Source of the DNA: Eledone cirrhosa
Taxonomy: Eukaryota > Mollusca > Cephalopoda > Octopoda > Eledonidae
Assembly: GCA_964016885.1 (NCBI GenBank)
Contig: OZ024743.1
Coordinates: 340,353,907-340,417,906, forward strand
Length of the DNA: 64,000 bases
Direction of reading: 5' to 3'
Each line of letters opens with the position of its first letter. The stretch's first letter is position 1. The translations under genes and the position numbers were made by a program. The notes beneath the pieces are model-generated. The model had not been told where the DNA came from. It worked only from the letters and a program-made list of their open reading frames with translations, and did no database searches. Of the stretch, positions 23,880-36,040 are shown piece by piece.

Positions 23880-24526
23880 TACCGCCGGGCAGAATGCAAG
23901 GATTCCTCTTTATTTCAGACATGGATGGCCAACATAATTCCATCTCCCACACCCCTCCCTGCGCCTCTAACCCATCCCTTCCACCCACCCAACGAAATCC
24001 AAAACTTCAGAGTTGGTACCATGAATGTAGCCACTTTGAAAGGTCGCTTAAACGAGGTTGTAGAGATGATTGAACGTAAGGAAGTTGATGTTTGTTGTGT
24101 TTAAGAGATTAGGTGGAGGGGTGGGTCTGCTAGATTAATTGTGGGTAAAAAACAATGCTATACAGTTCTCTGGGTGGGAGATGACAATGGACTGGGTGGA
24201 GTAGGCGTTATGTTAGCAGAAAAAAGGGTAGATAAGGTAATTGCCGTAAATAGAGTGAACGACAGAATAATTAAAATAAGACTAGTCCTAAATAGAACTA
24301 CTGTGACAATAATATCCGCTTATGCACCCCAATCTGGCCTGCCTGACGTTATAAAAGACAGGTTCTATGAGTCGCTAATGCTCAATACCTCCCAAATAAC
24401 CGACAGTGACTACATAATTATTGCTGGTGACCTAAATGGTCATGTTGGACAACATTGTGATGACTATGACGGAGGCTATGGGTTTGGTACTAGAAATGAG
24501 GATATAGTAGGCGGAATTTGCTCATA
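23880..24526 (+). pseudogene. RTE-type LINE apurinic-like endonuclease fragment
   Basis: Translation from about 24010 gives VGTMNVATLKGRLNE, then VDVCCV-stop-EIRWRG (TAA in place of a Gln codon at about 24101). It stays open through GGVGVMLAEKRVDK, IISAYAPQSG and IIIAGDLNGHVGQH to a stop at 24525. The N, E and GDxN motifs of the APE-like endonuclease are visible. The SDH end and the whole RT are missing, so this is a 3'-truncated or broken copy. The domain nicks target DNA in RTE-clade LINEs. Confidence 0.8.
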
Positions 24527-26090
24527 GTTTCACGTCCATATTTGTGAGTCTTTTTAAGGGATACGTGCCTATGAGTGTGCACAAATGTATAATGTTACGA
24601 TCTCATCAATACATACTCTCCTTAAGAAAACAAGCTGGATTTTGACAAAAAGGAACGACAGGGAAAGTATAAGGAATTCTAATCACTCATTGGCTAATAA
24701 TAAAAATTAATTTCCCTTGTTCAGAAAATAGTGTTCACTTATATATACAATGAAGTAGCGTAGTTAGTAACGAAATATTCACCATAATATGAAACCTTTT
24801 ACTTTAAATATGAATTGTTACCAGTTGATTGCCTTAAAACGGGTGATAGATTAGGTCTATCATCCACGTAATTTGCAAGTATTAAAGCATTCCCAGATAT
24901 TTCATACTCACCGTTTTGAACATTGATTGAAAAGACATATGGCTGATGGCGTTCCAGCGTTGAGTATCCTTTTCTAAAATTCAATCAGCATATCTAGTAC
25001 TACATCATCCGACGTAACCTTCCTTTTCTTAAGGCAATTGGGTGTCATTTAAGAGAGAATTGCCTGCTATGTCTAGTTGGTAGAACGAACATATAGCGGT
25101 ATCCATGATGGCTCGTTTTGCTTCTTTTCTATGGTATTATGATGTACGATTTGATCGACTTTATTTCTATATAATGTACTGTCAGATATAATACGTCTAG
25201 GAATATAGAGAAGATTGACAATAGAGAGAAAAATATTAATATGAAAATACCAACATCACAAAATAGATACGAATAATATATCCTCCTACTTCATATCAGC
25301 AGGAAATCATTTCTGTTTCCCCCAATCGGCCGACGCGTGTATTTAAACTATTACTCTCTGGGAACGCTCAAGCTTATGATGCAAGCGAATATCACGACCT
25401 TACCTGATTGGTTTTATTGAAAAGATTGATTAAATATTGATTCATACGCTTGCTTTGTCTGTTTGATGAATAAAAATCTGACCTCTAACCCATGAAAATA
25501 ACCATGTAAAGAGGAATAATCGCTGGAGAAATTATTAGAGATGGAGTGATTTAGGGATGATAGCAGCTCTCATGTAAACAGTGATAAAATGAGTCAGCAT
25601 GGAGAACCAGTCGAGTGTGAGAAACATTTATGTGGTCATTTCACCTACAAGTAATAGCAAGAAAATATATCTCGGTACAAAATACAAGCAACAAAATTAC
25701 AATGTTGTCAGTGTTATAAGAGAACGGTTCCTTAGATATGAAAATATTTGTTCATTTTCGGCCCTCCCCACAAATAAACAACAAAAATAAACCAAAAAAC
25801 AACATCTACAAACAAAACAAAACAAAACAAAACAACAAAAACAACAACAAAAGTAAACAAAAAACAACAACAAACAAACTAGAAATGAAAAAAAATTATC
25901 TTGACTTTGCTAACGTAGCTTTTGATTTCTAAGAATGAAAGAAGTTCTCACTCTCTGTATATATATATATTAAGTATTAATTCAACTATAATATTTAATC
26001 TCGCATCGGTAAGCATTGAGCACGCTGAACTTTGTCTAAGGCAGCTAACATACTATATCATAGTTCATTCTCCTCTATTCTAATGATATT
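24527..26090. other. Non-coding DNA, no recognised feature
   Basis: AT-rich with an A-rich AACAAAAC stretch (25770-25890). I see no gene, RNA or repeat family shared with the rest of the window. Confidence 0.6.
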
Positions 26091-26093
26091 TGA

Positions 26094-26095
<2 letters not shown>

Positions 26096-26158
<63 letters not shown>

Positions 26159-26159
26159 T

Positions 26160-26198
<39 letters not shown>

Positions 26199-26224
26199 TA
26201 AAATAACAGATTAAAGTTTATTAT

Positions 26225-26265
<41 letters not shown>
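26096..26265. repeat. (AT)n tracts
   Basis: Three AT runs are separated by TTTATTAAAA-type linkers. Confidence 0.95.
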
Positions 26266-26270
<5 letters not shown>

Positions 26271-26639
26271 GAAAGTATGTATGTATACGTACATACATAT
26301 ATGTATACAGACGTACAGTAGTATGTATATATATACATACATGCACATATATATATATATGCACGTATCGGTTTACCGAACATTTATTATAATGGCCTAA
26401 ACACTGTACGGTGTAATTCGGGCTGTTTGTTTGTTTACAAACAAACAAACCGAGCATTATAATAAATGTTCGGTAAACCGATACGTGCATATATATATGT
26501 GTGCATGTATGTATATATATACATACTACTGTACGTCTGTATACATATATGTATGTACGTATACATAGATACATACTTACATTTAATTAACTGCCGTACT
26601 AAGAGTGAGAAATGAAATTTCGTTTCATTCTATTCCATT

Positions 26640-26640
<1 letters not shown>
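26266..26640. repeat. Family D foldback (no ribozyme)
   Basis: Arms of about 160 bp meet near 26425 and match 7230-7390. The segment with the ribozyme is absent. Confidence 0.85.

Positions 26641-26706
<66 letters not shown>
26641..26706. repeat. (AT)n microsatellite
   Basis: AT run directly before a family E copy. Confidence 0.95.
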
Positions 26707-26709
<3 letters not shown>

Positions 26710-26738
26710 AAATTAAAATATGGTTAAAATAGTGCATA

Positions 26739-26809
26739 TATTTTATTATGCGCATTTCAAAAACAAATATCATCCTGGGACGATAGTTGCGTTCTCATCA
26801 GATAAAATA
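26739..26809 (-). ncRNA. Hammerhead ribozyme, family E (intact core)
   Basis: Stem I UAUUUUAU/AUAAAAUA (8 bp, perfect), CUGAUGA, stem II with AUCGUCC/GGAUGAU, GAAA, stem III the palindrome UGCGCA, then UA. Stem II and stem III are quite different from the 29545 copy, yet both pair. Confidence 0.78.
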
Positions 26810-26827
26810 AGGTAACATGATATGATG

Positions 26828-26905
26828 CCTAAAAAAAAACACTTGTGAACAAGAATGTTGACTGGGCACTTTCTTGTTCACAAGTGTTTTTTTAGGCATC
26901 ATATA
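26828..26905. repeat. Small foldback
   Basis: GATGCCTAAAAAAAAACACTT is mirrored by its complement about 30 bp later. Confidence 0.85.
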
Positions 26906-27286
26906 TATATATATATTAACAGTTTTATTCTTGAGAAATCATCAGGAATATAGATGAGATTCCTGAATATATATATATAAGATATAGAGCTTAGCTTTGT
27001 TTACAAACAGCGGAGAATTTTGTCATGATACCCAAAGATATATATATCAGAATTGGTGCTCTGAAATAGCGATATTTATATGAATGTATATATAGTGTAT
27101 TTTGCAATACACTGTATGCCTAATTAAAAGCATTTTGAAGACCTTACGCTATTGTTTTAAAGTAGTAACTATTCTAATTTTCAATTTTTGCTGGACCAGC
27201 AACCGCTCTGTATAATCAGTTCCTGATTACTACTGGAATTCTATAAGAATCCAACATTCATAATTTCCAGCAGGTAAGAGGAGTGC

Positions 27287-27334
27287 TAAGCTCTGAGCAG
27301 TACCAACAGTACAAAACAGAGATCTGTCAGCTTA
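27287..27334 (+). ncRNA. Hammerhead ribozyme, family I, decayed copy
   Basis: Same stems as the 27990 copy, but CUGAGCA and AAAA replace CUGAGGA and GAAA, so both catalytic strands are mutated. Confidence 0.7.
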
Positions 27335-27453
27335 TCTGCCTTTCTTTGCTGAAAAAAGATGTAAGTCACATAGTCACTACTTTAAAACAATAGCGCAAGG
27401 TCTTCAACATGCTTTTAATTAAGCATACAGTGTATTGCAAAATACACTATAAC

Positions 27454-27841
27454 GGAGGCACATGGCTTAGTGGTTAGAGCATTGGCCTTGCAATCGAAAG
27501 GTTGTGAGTTCAATTCTCAGACAGGGTGATGTGTTGTTTCCTTGAGCAAGACACTTTATTTCACATAGCTCCAGTTTACTCAGCTGTAGAAATGAGATGA
27601 TAGGGACTGCGGTCCCTATCATTCCACAGCAAAGTGGCCGTGGAGGTGCCACAGCAAAAAGCACCCAACCCACACTGTAAAGTGGACGTGTAGGCGCCAC
27701 GGAAAAAAGCACCCAACACTCACTGTAAATGAGGTTGGTGTCAGGAAGGGCATGCAGCTGTAGAAATCAAGCCAGAATCAGTTCCCGTCACACCCCTGCA
27801 AGCAGGGAAAAGCGGGGGTAAAATGATGATGATGATGATAC
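27454..27841 (+). mobile_element. tRNA-derived SINE inside family I
   Basis: The head has A-box-like TGGCTTAGTGGTTAGAG and B-box-like GAGTTCAATTCTC, then a body with GAGCAAGACACTTTATTTCAC and a tail of ATG repeats. It splits a ribozyme-bearing repeat and is therefore younger than it. Confidence 0.85.
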
Positions 27842-27989
27842 ATTCATATATATATATATTGCTATTTCAGAGCACCAATTGTAATTTTCAATTTTTGCTG
27901 GACCGGCAACCTGTATAATCAGTTACTGATTATTACTGGAAATCTATAAGAAACCAACATTCATAATTTTCAGCAGGCAAGGGGAGTGC

Positions 27990-28037
27990 TAAGCTCTGAG
28001 GAGTACCAACAGTACGAAACAGAGATCTGTCAGCTTA
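27990..28037 (+). ncRNA. Hammerhead ribozyme, family I (textbook core)
   Basis: Stem I UAAGCU/AGCUUA (6 bp), core CUGAGGA (27996-28002), stem II GUAC/GUAC with loop CAACA, GAAA (28016-28019), stem III CAG/CUG with loop AGAU, then UC at the predicted cleavage point (after 28031). Every required element is present, and this is the only copy here with the classical GUC site. Confidence 0.85.
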
Positions 28038-28069
28038 TCAAAATACACTATATACACATTCATATATAT

Positions 28070-28351
<282 letters not shown>

Positions 28352-28502
28352 AATTATAATATCTAGTAACATATATATACACAGATGCATACTTATGCTA
28401 GCAAATATATAGGTTTTGTTTTAGTAACTTTGTGGTTCAATGCATGGGGTTGAGAGACGTAAAATAAGAAAATTATAAAATTAACTTACTTACTAAAATT
28501 TC

Positions 28503-28585
28503 ACTCCCAACTAATTAGTTTCTGAAAGGGAATAAACATACTTTCCGAAGAAGTGTACGGAGAAGCCTTTCGTCATCAGGGAAGT
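28503..28585 (-). ncRNA. Hammerhead ribozyme, family A (intact core)
   Basis: Stem I ACUUCC/GGGAGU (one U.G), CUGAUGA, stem II GAAAGG/CCUUUC after a C.A mismatch, GAAA, stem III CUAAUUAG, then UU. Confidence 0.78.
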
Positions 28586-29281
28586 CTATTCCCAGCTAAG
28601 TTTCCTGGCAATACGTGGACACAGGGAATTTATACAAAAATAATTCAGTGGATGGAAAAAAGCAAAGCGTGGACTAAATTCCAAGCCATTGAGAAAATCA
28701 CTGCCTACTGCGTCGGTGGCAAATTCAAAAGAATCAATCACGTGACATCGAGGTCAATCAGTGGAGAGTGGTTTGTTAAGAAGACAGCAGCCGGACTGTT
28801 ACTATAGCAGCAGTTTTGGCCAATTGAAATTTTAGGGAGTGAAATTTTAGTAAGTAAGTTAATTTTATAATTTTCTTATTTTACGTCTCTCATATTATTG
28901 TTCTGCAACCCCATGCATTGAACCACAAAGTTACTAAGACAAAACCTATATATTTGCTAGCATAAGTATGTATCTGTGTATATATATGTTACTAGATATA
29001 CTAATTATTTATAATTATCTCCAAATTATTTGTCGAGCAAAAATTGGCCAAAACTGCTGCTATAGTAACAGTCCGGCTGCTGTCTTCTTAACAAACCACT
29101 CTCCACTGATTGACCTCGATGTCACGTGATTGATTCTTTTGAATTTGCCACCGACGCAGTAGGCAGTGATTTTCTCAATGGCTTGGAATTTAGTCCACGC
29201 TTTGCTTTTTTCCATCCACTGAATTATTTTTGTATAAGTTCCCTGTGTCCACGTATTGCCAGGAAACTTAGCTGAGAATAG

Positions 29282-29364
29282 ACTTCCCTGATGACGAAAG
29301 GCTTCTCCGTACACTTCTTCGGAAAGTATGTTTATTCCCTTTCAGAAACTAATTAGTTGGGAGT
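29282..29364 (+). ncRNA. Hammerhead ribozyme, family A (intact core)
   Basis: The same as the 28503-28585 copy, on the opposite arm of the foldback. Confidence 0.78.
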
Positions 29365-29405
29365 GAAATTTTAGTAAGTTAATTTTATAATTTTCTTATT
29401 TTACG

Positions 29406-29412
<7 letters not shown>

Positions 29413-29495
<83 letters not shown>
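29413..29495. repeat. (AT)n microsatellite
   Basis: AT run between the family A foldback and a family E copy. Confidence 0.96.
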
Positions 29496-29499
<4 letters not shown>

Positions 29500-29504
29500 T
29501 CAAT

Positions 29505-29651
29505 GATATTAAATAAATGGAAACTATATTTATAAAACTATATTTATTCTATTATATATATTTCAAGGGTACCAAGACTTTGGTACGCACTCATCAGATA
29601 AAATACAAAGTTTGTTTTATAAATATTGACTTAACGGTTCAAGTTTTTCCT

Positions 29652-29655
<4 letters not shown>
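29505..29655 (-). repeat. Family E repeat copy
   Basis: Matches 10650-10800. It ends in (AT)n at 29655. Confidence 0.85.
29545..29605 (-). ncRNA. Hammerhead ribozyme, family E (intact core)
   Basis: Stem I UAUUUUAU/AUAGAAUA (8 bp, one U.G), CUGAUGA, stem II with GUACCAA/UUGGUAC (7 bp), GAAA, stem III UAUAUA, then UA. Confidence 0.8.
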
Positions 29656-29692
<37 letters not shown>

Positions 29693-29902
29693 TACTTGGG
29701 GAAGGTCATATTGTTGTAATAATATTGCCAGAAATCATAAAAGAACACACTCACTTTTTGGTTGGTTTTCGCTTCTGTATCTCTTATATCTCCATAGTTA
29801 ATTTATTTAGCAATCAATGTTTATCATTGAATAACCAACGGTTAAAAATAGAGATATAAATATAAACACACAGAAATATATATATATAGTCTATCAAAGT
29901 TC

Positions 29903-29930
29903 TTTCGTTGCAAATCTGCAACATCATCAG
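29903..29930 (-). ncRNA. Hammerhead-like core, family C (tentative)
   Basis: CUGAUGA, one extra U, a 6-bp hairpin GUUGCA/UGCAAC with loop GAUU, then GAAA. No stem I was found. Confidence 0.4.
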
Positions 29931-29937
29931 TGGTACT

Positions 29938-30158
29938 ATTATTATGTTCCCTCCTCGGGCGGCGGATGGCAGTATCGGTAGAGGGTCGGCAAAGAGTTTG
30001 CAGCAAAGAGTTACGGCCATTGCCATTCTGAGTTCAAATCCCGCCTAGGTTAACTTTGCCTTTCATCCTTACGGGGTCGATAAAATAAAGTACCATTAAT
30101 GTACTGGGTTATTGCTGGCCTTGTGCCAAAAGTAGAAACAATTATTATGTTCCCTCCT
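29938..30158 (+). mobile_element. tRNA-derived SINE with 18-bp target-site duplication
   Basis: ATTATTATGTTCCCTCCT occurs at 29938-29955 and 30141-30158. The element between them has an A-box-like GGCAGTATCGGTAGAGGGT, a B-box-like GAGTTCAAATCCCGCC, and the tail GCCAAAAGTAGAAACA. This tail type is known from octopus SINEs. Confidence 0.88.
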
Positions 30159-30461
30159 ATTGTATTGTAATGTCTACGCCATTTTTATTTTATTTATTTA
30201 TTTATTTATTTATTTATTTCTTCTTGTCTCCGTCCCTGCGCATGCGTTTGCGTGTGTGTATAATGTTTGGTGTGTGTGTTCGCGTATGAGTGTATGTGTT
30301 TTGGTTTTTGTATTCTATCTTTGTTTACTAGTGTGTGTTTATATGTGTTTGTTGTTATTGTACTCGTGTATATATTTATTTATTACAACAGTATGACCCT
30401 CCCCATGTATATCGATATTTGTTTCGACACACGATTTCATATAAAAAAAACTTGCAAAACA

Positions 30462-31100
<639 letters not shown>

Positions 31101-31103
31101 GCT

Positions 31104-31347
31104 AGCAGATTACTGAACCAGCTCCTGTAATTCTTGCACTTAATTCAGCCTCCTGCTTTCCATCACTCGTGAAAACGGCTCCAAAATAATTTATGTTCCT
31201 TACGTGCTTCAGTGGAACTACACTTACATATAGAGTGCAATGCGCAGGCTTCCTTGAGAGGACGAGTGTTTCAGCTTTCGCAGCACTGATTTTCATTCCA
31301 GCCATGCAGCACTCGGCATAAAGTGCAAGTCGGAGATCACATTCTGT
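31104..31347 (-). pseudogene. Non-LTR reverse transcriptase fragment
   Basis: The minus-strand frame reads STECDLRLALYAECCMAG, then MKISAAKAETLVLSRKPAHC, VPLKHVRNINYFGAVFTSDG and ends near the helix following it. This is the palm/thumb part just after the catalytic YxDD motif of a LINE RT (K.E.L, YLG-like YFG). Both ends are lost. The clade cannot be assigned from 80 residues. Confidence 0.7.
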
Positions 31348-31747
31348 CGAGTTAAGTAAATATAGTTATTTATAACACAACGAATTATTTAAAAAACTTT
31401 AAATAAAAACGACCAATAAAACCATCATGTCCAATTAATTATACTAACATCACTAATTAATAGGCATTGCAATTAAGCAAACCAACACAATTCATAAACT
31501 AAACTGATATGATCACCTTCCTTCACCACCACCACCATATGCATATATATATATATGTAGATAAATCTACCAAAATATACGGTAGTGTCCAATCCGTATG
31601 AAGAACTCAATGTAATCCAAATATCATGAAAAGAGAAGATGTATTCAAAAACTTTTTTCGATGAAAATCACAGGAAAACAGAGTCAAGATAAATTAATAA
31701 AAACAATGAATAAAAACAAAGAAACAGTTCCTTATATTAAAAAATTC

Positions 31748-31879
31748 ATCATTTTACGATCGTTTCTAGGATATATATGTGTGTTGGTAAGTATATCATA
31801 TAGATCTATGTAAACATTTTACAAACTATCAGAGGGAATATACATACCTACACATATATATGCTGTCTTCAGAAATAAT
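31748..31879 (-). ncRNA. Hammerhead ribozyme, family F
   Basis: Same elements as the 8418-8551 copy: stem I AUUAUUU/AAAUGAU, CUGAAGA, extended stem II, GAAA, CGAUCG, UA. It lies about 0.7-0.8 kb downstream of the PLE C terminus. Confidence 0.7.
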
Positions 31880-32601
31880 GATATTTGTTTATTGAAAAAA
31901 ACCAACAAAGATTTAATATAATAGGTCTGTTTGGAAACAGGTTTTGAATTGACCAATAGAAAAGTAGTAAGTGGTCAAGTTGATAGAATAGTAGTAGTAG
32001 AAATTTAATTTAGGGGTAGAGGAATGCAGACTTCAGTTTTGAATGGAAAGAATACTTTGAATGAAAAGATTACTTTGGGGATGAAAAGAGGTCAAGCCGG
32101 TGAAAGGTACACGAAAATTTAATGTTATTAAAGAATAATGCTAATGTTAAAATCGAAGGAGAATAACATTTTAGGATAAATGTGTTAGTGAGAAATACCA
32201 ATCTTATTTAAAACATAAGGAATTTAGATCTATAAAAAGAAATTAAATTAATTTAATTGATAGGTATACTTATAGGGATAAATTTATATTAATTCATATA
32301 GATGTGATAAATAAGAGTTAGATGTTATTAAAGAATGTTGTTAAAAACGAAGGAAAAAACTTTTTGGGGATAAATGTATTAGTGAGAAATAACAAAATTA
32401 TATAGACTACAAGGAATTTAGATTCATAACAGGAAATTAAAATAGTTTATATGTATACTTATAGGTATTAATTTTAGGAAAAGATAGCTGTAAAGGGAAA
32501 TAAAATTATGAAGTTCTCAGTAGTAAAATACTAATTATAGGTTAACTAAATTTAAAAAAAATAATTATAATAATTTGTAAAATATAAGTGTAAGGTGTAT
32601 A

Positions 32602-33633
32602 TTAATTAGGTTTATAATATTTGAAAGTTCTTCTAATTCTATGATTGCACGATATAATTAATTTTTGTCGCTTATTTAATAGGATATCCTTAGATTTCAT
32701 TATTTCAAAAAGTTCGTGGGAAAATAATCTACACTCATATCTATTATTTTGATAAGGGGTGGCCCTTTTGAGCACACTCCAGGTCAGGTTATAATCAATA
32801 TTCTTTTTTCTATAATTATTAATTATTTCAGCCAAGGATGTTGTATTAGCTAATGCTGCATTTTTAAAACTGTGTTTGTGGGTATTGAATCTTACTTTAA
32901 ATTGGTTAGAAGTAGCTCCTATATATGAATAAGTTGAGTCCTTAGTGCTAATTTTACATTTATATACTATGTTATTAATAAGGCAATTTCCTTTTAATGG
33001 GCTTTGTTTCTACAGTTACACCCATTCGTTAATATTATATCAGGGGAGTTAGTCAAATTAGGTGTGGAATTTACTCGACTTGTTGTATGTGAAGGAGATG
33101 GTGGTTTGTTGCGGTTTATTTTAGTATTATGGTTAGTTTGATGTGTAGGTGGTATATTCATGTTTTTTTTTACATTTATATGCATTGTAGGCACTTATAT
33201 TTTGTTGTATACTTTTGGTAGTGGAGTAGGAAAACTTGATCGTTGATCTATTTAAAATTTGATGGTATTTATGGTTTGGCGGGAAGTTTTTTTCTATGAT
33301 TTTTTTTTCTTAGTAAAAATTTTTTTAGGGATATTATCTTTAATTTGTAGATTAAATGGAGCATTATACCAAGTAACTCGTCTATTACGGTTTCGATGCT
33401 GTTTTTTATATTTATACGATGTAACCTGATGTTTACTAAGAGAGTTAGTGAATTTATTATACACATGTTTAGTTAGATTCACTGATTTAGGTGTTTTAGT
33501 CTGATTATTAAGAACTTTGTTAGTAATGTTATTAACATATATTGGAGTATTAGGATGAATGGTTTTTTGAAAGTTATTATATTGTATGTGAGAAGAGGTA
33601 GAGAAATTAAGTTTTAAGTTGGTATTTTTAGGA
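32602..33633 (-). pseudogene. PLE C-terminal region with GIY-YIG endonuclease
   Basis: The minus strand shows the post-RT linker (RRVTWYNAPFNLQ), a partially deleted Cys motif (NGCNCRNK, then a 6-bp deletion relative to the 9.46 kb copy), YSYIGATSNQFK, LAEIINNYRKKN and LTWSVLKRATPYQNNRYECR, ending RRTFKYYKPN before a stop at 32602. The C-terminal end is intact here, while the Cys-motif region is intact in the 9.46 kb copy. The RT is absent. This domain order (RT, Cys motif, C-terminal GIY-YIG) is typical of PLEs. Confidence 0.78.
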
Positions 33634-33659
33634 GTTTGCCTGTGTTTGTACTTTTGCAT

Positions 33660-33785
33660 GTGCGTGTCGTGTGTGTGTGTGTGTGTGTGTGGTTGTATTT
33701 GTGTGTATGTGTGTGTGTATATGTGTGTGTGTGTGTGGTTGTATGTGTGTGTATGTGTGTGTGTTTGCGTGCGTGTGTGTGCTCA
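33660..33785. repeat. (GT)n-rich tract
   Basis: GT repeats interrupted by GTAT and GGTT. Frames across it are shadows. Confidence 0.95.
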
Positions 33786-34849
33786 TAATGCATGCGTATT
33801 TCAGTTTCCTCTGCATGCAAAGGATAGTAACTAAGATGACATATGAGAAGTAAACGAAATAAGAAATTTACCAAATAACACAAAGAAAACCAAAGAAACC
33901 ATAATAAATAAAAGCAAAAAGAAAACCCTACAAACATCCGAAAAGGCACAAAAAAAAACAACATGCTAAGGAGTAATACTGTGAATCACGACATAATATA
34001 TTCAAAAGAAATGAAAACGATATTTTTTTTATAGCATGACAGTTGCCACACCTCTCAAAGTTTTTATCAAACATCGTTTACAAATAGGACAGAAAACATG
34101 TATTTCAAAGATGAAAGAAATTTACATTAAATAGTTTCCAAGACAATGACAACTAACTGGTATTTCTTTTTGTAATGCAAATAACGCTAAAAGATTTTAG
34201 GAACTATCCTATAATACATGCTAAAAGATAATTTCTTGGCGGCTGCTTGGCTTGATAGAAATATTAACTAAATGTCTCAATTATATCGCACTGACTTAAA
34301 CAAAGGAAAACACATTAGATAACAATCCGAAATACATATATATGCTGTCGGCCATATTGACGTCCAGATGTTTGGTCATTTCAATAGAGCTACTTCAGAG
34401 CTGTACGGCCACTACATCCAAGACTTACGTCGGAACCACTTCTCTCATTACATATAAATTGTGCGTAATCATATTCGCCAATATTTTTTCGCTCTCTATT
34501 GGAATTTACTTCCAATATATTCAATATTTCCTTTAAATTTTTATAAATTTCTGTGGTCATCAAAAATATGCACCTGTCTAACTCTGTTTACTACAAACCC
34601 ACTAATTATCAATATTATCTCAACTTTCCTTCCTCTCACCCCAAAACACAGAGATCGGTTATACACTTACTCCGGTTTCGTCCTTTTCAGACTTCAACTG
34701 AAAACTCGAGAAGTTGCAACACGGTTTCTTTAAAAGTTGGCACCATCGATCGGTTGTGGATGGCTTCTAGCAATCAGAATTATCAACGGAATCATCGTAT
34801 CCTAACATTCTCCATACATATGTCCATATTTTTATGCATATATCACCTT
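33786..34849. other. Non-coding DNA, no recognised feature
   Basis: No gene or repeat shared with the rest of the window is visible. The 119-codon frame at 34553-34912 runs into a SINE and has no family resemblance. Confidence 0.6.
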
Positions 34850-35085
34850 GCTCACCTTGACCGACCAGTCTGTCGGGCGCCAATCGGCGCCGCTGATCAC
34901 AGCACGTCGTGATAAGATAACGCCATCCCACTGACTGGGCGGGCAGGTCGGTACTCATTTCTACAGCTGAGTAAACTGGAGCAACGTGTCTTGCTCAAGG
35001 AAACAACACATCACCCGGTCCCAGAATTGAACTCACAACCTTTCGATTGCAAGCCGAATGTTCTAACCACTAAGCCATGCATATA
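34850..35085 (-). mobile_element. tRNA-derived SINE
   Basis: On the minus strand: head GCATGGCTTAGTGGTTAGAA, B box GAGTTCAATTCTGGG, body with GAGCAAGACACG, then CAGCTGTAGAAATGAG. Same family as 27454-27841. Confidence 0.82.
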
Positions 35086-35114
35086 CATATATAAATATAT
35101 ATTTATATAGATAT

Positions 35115-35300
35115 ATCCCCATATAATTGTTTCTACTTTTGGCACAAGGCCAGCAATTGTCCAGTACATTACTGGTACTTTATTTTATCGACCCCGTAAG
35201 GATGAAAGGCAAAGTTAACCTCGACGGGATTTGAACTCAGACCGTAAAGGGACGAAACTATGCTGGAAAGCATGGCGTCCGACCCTCCACCTATACTGCC
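35115..35300 (-). mobile_element. tRNA-derived SINE (octopus-type tail)
   Basis: Same family as 29938-30158 on the opposite strand (TTTCTACTTTTGGCACAAGG on plus, ATTTGAACTCAGACC near the head). A second broken piece with CGACCTCAAATGGATGAAAG lies at 35490-35560. Confidence 0.82.
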
Positions 35301-36040
35301 AATTCATCGCCCTATAATGTCCGTTAGACTTATATGTCACATTAAAATTCGGCGTTTCTGAGGCAATTGTGTTTACCTGGCGGATCCCATCTCCTCTCCA
35401 AGTCTGAATACAGCAGATTTCTTCCAGAGAAGGATAGATTGTGAGAGAATGGAAGTGAGAAAGAGATAAAAAGGAAGTATCGAACGCAGTACTATACTGG
35501 TACTTTTTTATCGACCTCAAATGGATGAAAGGCAAAGTTGATTTCGGGGTGTATGGTGTAGTGTGTTGCAATTAAGCTTTATTGTATATATGCAGAGTGA
35601 GTCTTCGAGTGAGTATTGTACAAAAGCAATGTAGCAATTTATTTCATGAAGTTAACTTTCATTTTTGCAGTCGAATTCTTAAATCACATTGGTGATTTAC
35701 AGTTTACTCACGCGTTTGTATGCTTGTTTTTTGTTGTCAATAAGGAAGTTTTTGATTTTCGAGTTTTCGTAGTATATTTTTACTGCTAACCTATGGTTTG
35801 GCGTGATACTTATTGCTTTATACTGTATGATGTTTTTGATAATGTGTTTGGCTGTCCTGTAATTTGTATATATTTGATAATATCATTTATGTGTAGTTTC
35901 AGTATTTCAAATAGCTATAATTATCAATATATATCTTTATGATACAACTGAAACTAATAGACATTGGAAATGGTAAATAACTTTTATTAAGTAATAGCAT
36001 AGATCAAGTTGAGCTAAAAAATAGTTCAAAACCAAAACTT
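35301..36040. other. Non-coding DNA with one SINE scrap
   Basis: Apart from the SINE piece near 35490-35560 nothing is recognised. Confidence 0.6.

Larger units (their letters stand above)
27048..28065 (+). repeat. Family I: diverged relative of the 310-bp unit, dimer split by a SINE
   Basis: The body blocks GCTCTGAAATAGCGATAT, CATTTTGAAGACCT and GCTGGACCGGCAACC are shared with family H in the same order. Two ribozyme segments lie 703 bp apart. Subtracting the inserted SINE (about 388 bp) leaves about 315 bp, close to the H monomer. Confidence 0.82.
28355..29420. repeat. Family A foldback, arms of about 480 bp
   Basis: The left arm (28355-28820) and right arm (28850-29420) are near-perfect reverse complements. 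Each arm has one intact family A hammerhead in opposite orientation, and identical 84-codon open frames on opposite strands are shadows of the repeat. Confidence 0.9.
31556..33633 (-). mobile_element. Family F Penelope-like element copy 2
   Basis: It starts with TGTAGATAAATCTACCAAAA (also at 51733) and is collinear with 8345-10300 from 31690 on. It contains a ribozyme, then PLE coding remnants, and ends abruptly at a (GT)n tract. Confidence 0.82.

Noticed and set aside
28553..28807. 84-codon frame, repeated on the minus strand at 29060-29314
   Set aside because: Identical frames on both arms of the family A foldback are a by-product of the inverted repeat.
34553..34912. 119-codon frame as a gene
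   Set aside because: Its second half is the complement of a SINE and the first half has no similarity I recognise.
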